NCBI RefSeq assembly: GCF_000968535.2
Contig: NC_016112.1
Location: forward strand, 2,418,001 to 2,482,000
Origin: Methylotuvimicrobium alcaliphilum 20Z
GTDB taxonomy: Bacteria > Pseudomonadota > Gammaproteobacteria > Methylococcales > Methylomonadaceae
Reading direction: 5' to 3'
Length of the DNA: 64,000 nucleotides
Every line of letters starts with the position of its first letter. Position 1 is the first letter of the stretch. Positions 27,982 through 35,513 of this stretch are shown here, piece after piece. A program made the translations under genes and the position numbers. The notes below the pieces were generated by a model. It saw only the letters and a list, made by a program, of their open reading frames with translations, was not told the origin of the DNA and ran no database searches.

Positions 27982-29232
27982 TCAGGCAAACGCACCTATC
28001 ATTCCCGCCCGCCAATGGGCAAACAAGTTTGGATGTTGATCTGCAATCTTCTCCAGAAACAGCATTGCCTTTATTTTATGCTGGCGTAGCGGCTTGAACT
28101 TTCGTCTTACCCACCTCACCAGAGTCATGTTGACGTGACGACACATACCATATAACGCAGATCGGGTATAACAACCATAATAGCCTATCCATCCCCTAAT
28201 GATGGGATTCAACCATTGTGCTATTTGCCCTAAGCTCAACTCGGTACGCGTTCTGACTCGTAACTTTCTGACCTTTCCTCGCATTGACTTCAGCGCCGCT
28301 TTACTCACCGCCGGCGTAAAGTTTACAAACACACTGTTTCTTTTGCGATTCCTACACAGTCGCCGTCTGAACGTATACCCCAGAAAATCAAAGGAGGTAT
28401 GCTTATAGCGCCCTTTGCGACTTCCATCTTTACAGTAAACAATCTTGGTTTTCACCGGATGAAGTTCAAGCCCACAGGACTGAAAGCGTTGTTTCAGTGC
28501 TTCCAGCATGTGTTTGGCTTCTGCCTCACTCCGGCAGTGCACCAGACCATCATCGGCATAACGACACCAGGGTGTATCCGAGTAGTGCTTTTGCAACCAT
28601 TTGTCGAAGACATAGTGCAGAAACAGATTACTGAGCACCGGACTGACAACTCCACCTTGTGGCGTGCCTTTTCCCCGGCTACTCAATTCCCCATTGGGCA
28701 TCTGCATCGGCACCGTCAACCAGCGCTCGATATACAATCTCACCCAAGCCGTATCGGTATGCTTATAGACCGCTTTAAGCAATAGATCATGCGGTATATT
28801 GTCGAATAATCCCTTAATATCAAACTCAAGTACCCAGTCATAGCGCCAACAACGTTCTCGCGTGACACCCACCGCATCGAGTGCTGACTTATTCGGCCTG
28901 TAGCCATACGAGTCAGGCAAAAAGTGCGGCTCAACCTGGGGTTCAAATTCCAGTTTGACGACCATCTGAGCAATACGATCACTCACGGTGGGTATACCCA
29001 AAATCCGTTCGCCACCTGCTTTCTTCGGTATGGCTACCGCTTTGACAGGCGGCGGGAAGTAACTGCCGGACGACAGCCGATTCCATAACTTGTAAAGATT
29101 GTCTTTCAGATTTCTTTCAAAATCTGCCAACGATTGCCTATCAACACCTGCAGCACCCGCATTGGCTTTCACCAATTCAAATGCACGCATCACTTGCCAT
29201 TTCGAAATGACAAATGGCTTTGCCTCGCTCAT
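27982..29232 (-). CDS. ltrA: Group II intron reverse transcriptase/maturase
   Basis: 416 residues. RT motifs are in order: GVDRQSLADFERNL, YFPPPVKAVAIPKKAGGERILGIPTVSDRIAQ, LEFDIKGLFDNIPHDLL, GTPQGGVVSPVLSNLFLHYVFD, and the active site RYADDGLV near residue 227. The thumb/X domain contains GWIGYYGCY and the end reads FAHWRAGMIGAFA. No HNH endonuclease domain follows, so mobility would rely on nicks made during replication. An AGGAGG Shine-Dalgarno precedes the ATG. The gene lies within the intron RNA described here, which argues against a retron or defence reverse transcriptase. Confidence 0.95.
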   Translation of the reverse strand: MSEAKPFVISKWQVMRAFELVKANAGAAGVDRQSLADFERNLKDNLYKLWNRLSSGSYFPPPVKAVAIPKKAGGERILGIPTVSDRIAQMVVKLEFEPQVEPHFLPDSYGYRPNKSALDAVGVTRERCWRYDWVLEFDIKGLFDNIPHDLLLKAVYKHTDTAWVRLYIERWLTVPMQMPNGELSSRGKGTPQGGVVSPVLSNLFLHYVFDKWLQKHYSDTPWCRYADDGLVHCRSEAEAKHMLEALKQRFQSCGLELHPVKTKIVYCKDGSRKGRYKHTSFDFLGYTFRRRLCRNRKRNSVFVNFTPAVSKAALKSMRGKVRKLRVRTRTELSLGQIAQWLNPIIRGWIGYYGCYTRSALYGMCRHVNMTLVRWVRRKFKPLRQHKIKAMLFLEKIADQHPNLFAHWRAGMIGAFA

Positions 29233-29836
29233 ATCATCCTCCTGCCTTTCAACAGTTGTGATAGCAATAAAGGCTGCCTGATGTTGCCCCTTCGCTCCTC
29301 GTTCATTACAAACGCTTCAACACTACTACGAGCAACTCCGCCCCAGTATCACGCATCGGTACTCTCATACTTATCAATTTAGTGATTTGCATTTCTCCCT
29401 TAACATCATGATGACTGGTTCCCACAGTTCCCATTGAAAGCCCGGTACAGAGTCACGCCCACTATACGCCGGACACCATCTGCACAGACTTCGGATCCGC
29501 TTGCAGACTCATCCCTGAAGTCTTGGACGCCCCAGGTTTTGATGTCGAGTCTCTGAATAACGACGCGTCAACATAGGTTCGGTTTAACTCGTCTCTCTGT
29601 ACCCTACCTGCTAATTATGAATTAGCTTTTCCTCAACGCTCACTACCTGCACTCTTAATACAAGCAGCTTGAGGTGGTTTAAAGCCGGTTTCCGACAACA
29701 GACTTTGATGGACCTACCATCATCTTCCAATGAGCTTATACACATCTGATCGCTATTTCCGTATAGCGTCAGTTTGTGTGCCTGTGGCACACTCCAAGAT
29801 TTTCAGCGAATGTTGTTGAAACGATTTCCCTCATTC

Positions 29837-29880
29837 CCATAACGCAAAGCTAAGCCGACCGCTTGAGCGCCTCGTTAAGT
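29837..29880 (-). other. attC-like recombination site (tentative)
   Basis: On the minus strand an ACTTAAC box (RYYYAAC form) is followed by GAGGCGCTCAAGC, a short loop, GGCTTAGC and TTTGCGTTATG. The inner arms CTCAAGC and GCTTAG pair with one unpaired base, the asymmetry seen in integron attC sites. The right box GTTATGG departs from GTTRRRY. It lies just after the brnA gene. A weaker similar stretch lies before brnT (about 30601-30662). No integron integrase is in the window, so this remains a suggestion. Confidence 0.3.
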
Positions 29881-30015
29881 TTATAACGTAATTTCGGCAA
29901 CTAACTCATCAATTGAAAGAATTGCTCCGCCAGCGATAGCATGACGATCTTTTGGGTGCGACGGAAAGACAGAAATTGGCGAAGAGGTGCGACATCAGTG
30001 CGCTTTAACGCTCTG

Positions 30016-30285
30016 CTAATGTGCGCCGTTTGAGGCATCACCATTGAGGGCTTTGTTAGCAGCTTCAGCTTTCAAGCGCTCAACCAGCCAGACCTTGATG
30101 ATCAATTGCCGGGTAACACCGATACGAGCCGCTTCACGGTCCAACGAGTCTACTACCCACGAAGGAAAGTCGACATTTATGCGCTTCTGTTCCTGGTTGA
30201 CACGACGCGCCGTGGATAAGTCAAGATCATCAATGATGTCTTTTTTACCTTGGTCAAATTTCTTATCAAAATCTTTAGCTTTCAT
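30016..30285 (-). CDS. brnA: BrnA-type antitoxin (CopG/ribbon-helix-helix)
   Basis: 89 residues. The DNA-binding segment INVDFPSWVVDSLDREAARIGVTRQLIIKVWLVERLK is the BrnA pattern with a ribbon strand and two helices. The N terminus is charged (MKAKDFDKKFDQGKKDI) and should contact the toxin. It overlaps the end of the brnT frame by 11 bases, the typical toxin-first order. In known systems BrnA inhibits BrnT and represses the shared promoter. Here its toxin partner is interrupted, so it may be an orphan. Confidence 0.85.
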   Translation of the reverse strand: MKAKDFDKKFDQGKKDIIDDLDLSTARRVNQEQKRINVDFPSWVVDSLDREAARIGVTRQLIIKVWLVERLKAEAANKALNGDASNGAH

Positions 30286-30538
30286 ATAGTTCTACCTCTC
30301 GTTTGCGGGAGCGCCTTACAGAAATAAGCCGAACTGTTCCGTTTCTATAGGTGACGACGGCTGACCAGTGTTTCGAATCAATCAGACCTATGACCAGAAA
30401 ACGAGGTTCATCATCCGATCTAGCTTGGAGTTCCAGCAGGTCAGTGTCTCGCCTGAGGGCCTGGGCATCCAGAAAGTCGATTCCGTGCTTTTCCAGATTG
30501 GCTTGGCTTTTATCGTCATCTTATTCAAAGTCGCTCAT
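30275..30538 (-). pseudogene. brnT: brnT toxin gene with an in-frame premature stop at codon 6
   Basis: From an ATG at 30536-30538 the frame reads MSDFE, then TAA (30521-30523), then DDDKSQANLEKHGIDFLDAQAL and on through EPRFLVIGLIDSKHWSAVVTYRNG and LISVRRSRKREVELYES to a stop at 30275. This is a complete BrnT ribonuclease apart from the early TAA, which replaces the tyrosine of the usual FEYD motif (TAT to TAA). The rest of the frame is intact, so the mutation is recent or the window has a base error. No good in-frame restart is seen. The antitoxin gene downstream is intact. Confidence 0.85.
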
Positions 30539-30703
30539 GAGTATAAAATATTCTTTTTTTACTCATTTGGCAAAGAGGGGAAAACGTGGGAGTAGCTGCT
30601 ATCGCCAAGCTTAGCCGGGGAGGCGCGTCAGCGCCGACGTCGTCTGGAGCTTAGTGTTGAACAAGCCCGGCCCGGTTGTATCAGCATGGATGGGATGCTT
30701 TAT

Positions 30704-31090
30704 CCTAAAAAGAGCTTCACCAATTCGGTGAAGGTGTTTTAGACCCTTCAAGCTTCGATTTGGCTCTCATGAAGATAATTTTTTATACTTTTAATATCAA
30801 TTGCTTGATGAGATATGAAAAGAGCAGAAAATGTTGGTAAACAATGCTGGTTTCATGGTAACGCCATGCACCCATAAGAGCTAACTTAGTGCTTATCCTA
30901 TGCGCATTTGCCGCTTTATTAGTCATATTGGCATGGATTACCGATATCCAGGTAAGGTTAGGCATTACCATCCATGGCACTGGATTCCGCCAATCCCTGG
31001 CGGAATGACGCTTAAGTTAGCTGACCCTACGGTTGCTTTCTTTGCTCGGCAGGAACGGCCTACAGCACATATCATCTGCTGCTTTAGGTT
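30704..31090. mobile_element. MITE-like element, copy 3, with inserted DNA; fills most of a 570-base gap
   Basis: The left end CCTAAAAAGAGC (30704-30715) and the next 60 bases (CGGTGAAGGTGTTTTAGACCC, GCTTCGATTTGGC) follow the reverse-complement reading of the copy at 5931-6037. The matching other end, with CGGCCTACAGCACAT and CTGCTGCTTTAGG, appears only near 31050-31085, so about 250 bases seem to have entered the middle. That insert contains another palindrome, GGATTCCGCC/GGCGGAATG, near 30980. No gene is supported in 30539-31108. Confidence 0.5.
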
Positions 31091-31108
31091 TATAGTAGCG
31101 AGCAAAAT

Positions 31109-32434
31109 CTAAACAACCTTGCCTTCTTTAATGAATTCGCGTTGGATCGCGGTTTCTAGTCTCTTTAGGTCGAGCTTAACGCTTTGCGCCGCCATGATTT
31201 CAACCGCGCAATAGTGCGTGACATTTAAAATGCTCGCTCCCGACAGTTCGTACCGGTTCGCTACCTGCCGCCAATCGATATCGAGATGAACCTCGAGTTG
31301 TTCGGGAATCGTTTTGCGCCAAATTTCGTAGCGCTCATCCGCACCCGGCATTGGAAAGTGAATGATCGCTTGAAAGCGCCGCACGAACGCCTCGTCGATA
31401 TTGGCTCGCTGGTTTGAGGCCAGAATCACTAAGCCGTTATAGTTCTCGATCCGCTGCAACAAATAAGCGACTTCTTGATTGGCGTATTTATCGTGGGCGT
31501 CTCGTATGTCGGTGCGCTTGCCGAACAATGCGTCGGCTTCGTCGAAAAATAAGATCCAATCTTTGTTTTCGGCCTTGTCGAACAAACGCGACAGGTTCTT
31601 TTCGGTTTCGCCGATGTATTTCGATACGACGCGCGACAAGTCGATTCGAAACACGTCCTTGCCGGTCTGCTTGCCGAGCAGTGTCGCGGTCAAGGTTTTG
31701 CCTGTGCCGGGCGGTCCGTAGAATAACGCCCGATAGCCCGGCTTGATCTTTTTCTTCATGCCCCAGTCTTGCAGTAAGGTATCGTTGTATTCGATCCAAT
31801 GTTCGATTTCGCGTATTTGTTTAAAGGTCGACGGCGGCAATACCAAGTCGTCCCAAGCCATTTCGGTTTCGATATATTCGGCCGGAAAGTCGATACTGAA
31901 GCGCGGTTTGCTAATCGTGCCGAGCGTCAACCATTCGACGATTTCAGGGTCGAGCACCAAGCGCCCGCTCATGATCGGCTCGCCTTCGGGTACCGGGTCG
32001 AGCCGGAGAATTTTTTGTTTCGCGAACCAATGGTCGTCGTTGAAGATTTTTTGAATTTCGAGACGTTTTTCCAGATCGTCCCCGGCCAGAATGAATTGCG
32101 CGGTTTCGCCGGTGGGAAGAATGCCTCGGTGATTAGTGCCTTTGACGCCGCCGAATTCGGGGAAATCGCCGCCTTCGGGAAGAAACTCGGAAATCAATTT
32201 ATTGAAGAAATGAGGTTGGAGGTGAGGAACGATAGCGAGTAACAGTACGACAAACTCTTCCAGGCTAGGGTTGTATTTTTCTATGAATTCGGTCAGCCAT
32301 GATTCACTGCTATAAAAACTCAACGACTTTATTTCAATTTCCGAGGGTTTTCTAAGGCGTGAATATAGGCAATCTTCAATAAAGGATTTTAACCAGTTAA
32401 GGGCTATTTCAAGGTTCACGATGTCAACGTTCAT
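31109..32434 (-). CDS. eCIS AAA+ ATPase (Afp15/Pvc15-like)
   Basis: 441 residues. A long N-terminal region ends before a single AAA+ module: Walker A FYGPPGTGKTLTAT near residue 240, Walker B WILFFDEADALFGKR near 296, sensor 1 ILASNQRANID, arginine finger region EAFVRRFQAIIHFPMP, and sensor 2 LSGASILNVTHY. This is the ATPase found at the distal end of Afp, PVC and MAC-type contractile injection clusters; it helps assembly or cargo loading in the cytoplasm. It is separated from the rest of the cluster by about 3 kb of mobile DNA (32435-35513) but keeps the same strand. The promoter that drives it after the insertion is unclear. Confidence 0.92.
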   Translation of the reverse strand: MNVDIVNLEIALNWLKSFIEDCLYSRLRKPSEIEIKSLSFYSSESWLTEFIEKYNPSLEEFVVLLLAIVPHLQPHFFNKLISEFLPEGGDFPEFGGVKGTNHRGILPTGETAQFILAGDDLEKRLEIQKIFNDDHWFAKQKILRLDPVPEGEPIMSGRLVLDPEIVEWLTLGTISKPRFSIDFPAEYIETEMAWDDLVLPPSTFKQIREIEHWIEYNDTLLQDWGMKKKIKPGYRALFYGPPGTGKTLTATLLGKQTGKDVFRIDLSRVVSKYIGETEKNLSRLFDKAENKDWILFFDEADALFGKRTDIRDAHDKYANQEVAYLLQRIENYNGLVILASNQRANIDEAFVRRFQAIIHFPMPGADERYEIWRKTIPEQLEVHLDIDWRQVANRYELSGASILNVTHYCAVEIMAAQSVKLDLKRLETAIQREFIKEGKVV

Positions 32435-32550
32435 TGAGTCATTTCATTGAATTTTATTGAGGATAAGGACCGAAAAAAATGCCGATTTATGCTTATTCCT
32501 AAGCATCGAATCCTTACTCAGGTCAAATCATATTGGCTTGGTTAACACCA

Positions 32551-32584
32551 GTAGGGTTACCGTGGTACGCACAGCGTACCCTAC
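32551..32584. repeat. Single arm of the GTAGGGTACGC repeat family; 626-base gene-free stretch
   Basis: GTAGGGTTACC followed by TGGTACGCACAGCGTACCCTAC matches an arm of the repeat at 7017-7110. Nearby words TCCAGCGTTAG and CTCATCGTTATACA are also shared. The whole stretch 32435-33060 lacks a supported gene. Its right part (about 32850-33060) is A+T-rich and should contain the left end of the insertion sequence, but I could not define terminal repeats. Confidence 0.45.
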
Positions 32585-33060
32585 AGGACTCGCTTCCACC
32601 GCTCCAGCGTTAGAATGCATAGCGATCTTGTCTCGGCAGCGAAGGTTTGGGTTTCCACGAAGTACCGCTCATCGTTATACATAAGTCTTGAATTACCCTT
32701 TTGCAATCTTAGCCAATGAGGCCTCGATACCATTGATTGTCGCTTAACAACACACTAGGCTTCGAAATCGCGATCTGGGGATCGCTCTAGGCTGTCGAAA
32801 CGCATGCATCAAATCACATACCTTATTAATATTCAATAACTTAAAATCATTCTGGACGCAATCGTTTGACCAAAACGACAGCTTAAGCCGCTTTTATTTT
32901 GCTCATAAAGCGACTAATCAATGACTTAGCTAAAAGAAGCACACCTGAATGGCTTATAATTGTTCACTTTACAGTGATTTTATTTCCTCAGCTTGTGGAT
33001 TTAAAATTATCGCTGTATGCGGTATAAATAGGTCTTATTTTAACCCATCCCCCAAATACT

Positions 33061-33309
33061 ATGCTTCAAATGTCAAAACTACTAAACAGCCGCGATGAAT
33101 GGAAAAACAAAGCGACTGAGCGCGCAGCTGAGCTTCGTGAGCTTAGAAAAACACAAAAACGTCATTTGAAAAAAATAGCGGAACTGAAACGGAATAATTG
33201 CCAGTTAGAACAGCTTGTCGAAGCAAAAAAACATTACCTTCGAGCATCAGTCAACCCTAGCAACCCAGGATATTGCTGTTGTACCCGCGAATACTTCAAC
33301 GGTTATTGA
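33061..33309 (+). CDS. 5' part of the IS transposase gene, in a different frame
   Basis: The first about 56 codons (MLQMSKLLNSRDEWKNKAT, then lysine- and glutamate-rich helices) look like a coiled-coil N terminus. The frame passes into a run of seven A (33225-33231), after which the sensible continuation lies in the next frame. If the run had six A, the sequence would read straight through into the transposase at 33215. Codons after the run (HYLRASVNPS) are therefore probably not functional. Confidence 0.55.
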   Translation: MLQMSKLLNSRDEWKNKATERAAELRELRKTQKRHLKKIAELKRNNCQLEQLVEAKKHYLRASVNPSNPGYCCCTREYFNGY

Positions 33310-34585
33310 CATAACACAAGCTCAGCAAACGCGACTTTTATGCGTGCTTATCGTGCTTGATGCGGTGGTTTCTTTTCGTAGCGTTCCGCGCATTCTTGAA
33401 TTATTTCATTCACAAACATCGCTTGAATTACCGTGGACGCCACATTTTACTTCGGTGATTAACTGGAGTTTGCGCGTTGGTTTAGGGTTACTGCGCCAAG
33501 TGTGCCCAACGTGCGAGCCTTGGATTGCGATTATTGATTACTCCATTGATATAGGGACTAAAAAAGCACTGGTCGTGCTCCGCGTAAAAACACAGTCTCT
33601 ATGCCAACGCGGCAGCGCCATTCAATTGCAAGATTGTGAATGTATCGGTCTTAAGGTGCGTGAAACGGTTAATCATCAGACGGTTTGCCAGGACTTAGAG
33701 GACATTTTTGCTATCGCCGGCGTACCTCAAGCGATTGTTAAAGACTGCGACTACACGCTAGCAAAAGGTGTGCGACAGTGGTCGGCCAAACAAGAAAAAC
33801 CGGTGCCCGTCATTGATGACATCGGTCACTGCATGGCCAGCGCGCTGAAAAGTCAATTTGAAAAAACAGCGGATTATAAAGCCTTTACTGCGGCACTGGG
33901 TCAAGGTGCGAAATGCCTGAGACAGACAGAATTTGCCTGTTTGACACCCCCTAAATTACGGACTAAAGGGCGTTTTCAAAGCATCAGTAAACTCGGTGAA
34001 TGGGGGGCTAAAATGCTGGATGTCTTTGCCGTTAAAGGCGGCGCGAAGAAAGGCAGCGTGTTAGCTAAATTACGGACGGTGTTTCCGGGCTTTTTACGGA
34101 TGAAACCCTTTATTGAGCGCTTCGCGTTGACGACTAAAATAGTCTCAGAGGTGATGGAAATCATTAAAAACAAAGGGCTTAACAAAGTCACCTACCAACA
34201 ATGTTACCAATTATCAAAAACATTGCCGCGAAATTCTAAAGTCAAAACACACCTACAAGCTTGGTTAAAAAAGCATGTGCAGATTCAAGCAGAGCTGACC
34301 GAACTGCCGTTGTTAAGCAGTAGCGATATTATTGAAACGCTGTTTGGAAATTATAAATACATGCTTGAACGCAGTCCGCAAGCCGACATGAATCGCTCCG
34401 TGCTATTGATTCCTGCTTTATGTGGCAGTCGAAAAGAAGCGGTGATTGACCAGGCATTAAATAAAGCATTTCAAGTAGATCTAGCACACTGGGAGGAGAA
34501 GAATATCCCTTATACGGTAAGAAAAAAGCGCCAAGAATTTTTTAAACATAAAAGCCAAAAATCGGGGAAAATAATAACGGACTAG
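33215..34585 (+). CDS. IS transposase, DDE type (family not recognised)
   Basis: 456 residues in this frame. Candidate catalytic acids are Asp in IAIIDYSIDIGTKKALVVLRV, Asp in AIVKDCDYTLAKGVRQW, and Glu in SSSDIIETLFGNYKYMLERSP. The frame's first codon is a TTG inside the upstream coiled-coil region, so the true start is probably the ATG at 33061 with a frameshift at the A7 run. It is the only plus-strand gene between the eCIS cargo gene and its ATPase, so an IS has inserted in the eCIS operon or beside it. The IS family and terminal repeats are not determined. Confidence 0.75.
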   Translation: MSKQKNITFEHQSTLATQDIAVVPANTSTVIDITQAQQTRLLCVLIVLDAVVSFRSVPRILELFHSQTSLELPWTPHFTSVINWSLRVGLGLLRQVCPTCEPWIAIIDYSIDIGTKKALVVLRVKTQSLCQRGSAIQLQDCECIGLKVRETVNHQTVCQDLEDIFAIAGVPQAIVKDCDYTLAKGVRQWSAKQEKPVPVIDDIGHCMASALKSQFEKTADYKAFTAALGQGAKCLRQTEFACLTPPKLRTKGRFQSISKLGEWGAKMLDVFAVKGGAKKGSVLAKLRTVFPGFLRMKPFIERFALTTKIVSEVMEIIKNKGLNKVTYQQCYQLSKTLPRNSKVKTHLQAWLKKHVQIQAELTELPLLSSSDIIETLFGNYKYMLERSPQADMNRSVLLIPALCGSRKEAVIDQALNKAFQVDLAHWEEKNIPYTVRKKRQEFFKHKSQKSGKIITD

Positions 34586-34636
34586 ATCAGTCTTTCGACA
34601 GGCTAGGATCGCTCCCACAGAGCATCCGACCCTTTG

Positions 34637-35403
34637 ATAGGGGTAGGGAAGATTTCTCTCCCCTCCCTCCGAACCGTGCATGCGGTTCTCCCGCACACGG
34701 CTCTCCAGTCGGTGGTTTCCTCATCGGGACAAGCTGGTGAGCAATGGTGTTATTAATTGGTGAACCCCATTACTCCGCGTTACCACGTCAGCCCGCAAAC
34801 TCGGTTTGATTCGTTACCTTCGGCTCCCTTCAACGGCTGAGCCTCTTTAAGCCTTTTACCTGAGGTTGGCTTAATGGCCGTGACACCGAACGCTACCTCG
34901 TTTCCACCTTCCTACCCTTCTTTCCTATGGCCGGTTTTGCTAGCCGGCTTTTACCATCTTTTCCCCTCTCGGTTTAGGCTCGTGTTTGTTTTCTCTGTTT
35001 GCGCCTGGTTTCCCAGCGGTGCCACACTGTCCTCGCCTTGCCTTGAGCTTCCTCGACTTACGGTAATATAAGGGTTCTGACTCCTGCCACGGTCACCTCC
35101 GTAACAGGTCTCCCCAGTTTCTTCACAATACCTTCTGAACATTCCACTCCCAACCACAAGGTAGGCCCATTTATCGTTTTATCTGCCACAACAACGTAAA
35201 TGATGGTTTTCAGGCTTCGTCGACTCCCAGGGGACTCGCCGCCTTACCCCGCCGAATCGGATTCGCTTTACTGCGGACTGCTCTTTTGCCTCCAGTTGCT
35301 CTCCACCCCACCTCGCGGTGACGCAGTTACTTTCAGCTACGACGTTATGGCTTACGCCGACAGGGACTTACACCCTGCTGATTTTGTGCCCTCCTGGGCG
35401 CAC
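34637..35403 (-). mobile_element. ORF-less group II intron
   Basis: On the minus strand the 5' end GTGCGCCCAGGAGGGCAC (35403 and down) is followed by TGTAAGTCCCTGTCGGCGTAAGCC, typical of domain I. Near the other end lies a canonical domain V (34671-34703, starting GAGCCGTGTGCGGG and ending CACGGTTC). A G+C-rich domain VI follows to about 34637. The 767 bases between hold no reverse transcriptase frame. It lies between the IS and the eCIS cargo gene. If active it would need a maturase supplied in trans. Ends are approximate. Confidence 0.75.
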
Positions 35404-35513
35404 TGGGAGCGACGCCTTCGTCGCGATTTTCGAAGCCATTGACTTTCAATACCCACTGATTTTTCCAACAGTACCGTTCCCAGGTATTCGACGAAATAAG
35501 TGTAATTCAACTA

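Larger units (their letters stand above)
27910..29792 (-). mobile_element. Group II intron with encoded reverse transcriptase
   Basis: A full-length group II intron is proposed on the minus strand. The 5' end is set at GTGTGCC (29792 and down), which fits the GTGYG consensus and folds with GGCACAC. A roughly 560-base structured 5' region precedes the reverse transcriptase gene. Domain V (27944-27978) follows the stop codon, and the 3' end is placed near CTAC at 27910. Length would be about 1.88 kb. Ends are approximate. It lies in non-coding DNA between cas3 and the brnTA genes. Confidence 0.75.

Noticed and set aside
27982-29232. Reverse transcriptase near CRISPR as a possible retron, DRT or RT-Cas system
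   Set aside because: It lies inside a group II intron with domain V right after its stop codon, has maturase features, and is not fused or co-directed with cas1.
34874-35442. Plus-strand frames of 65-80 codons upstream of the cargo gene stop
   Set aside because: They fall inside the structured ORF-less group II intron on the other strand.
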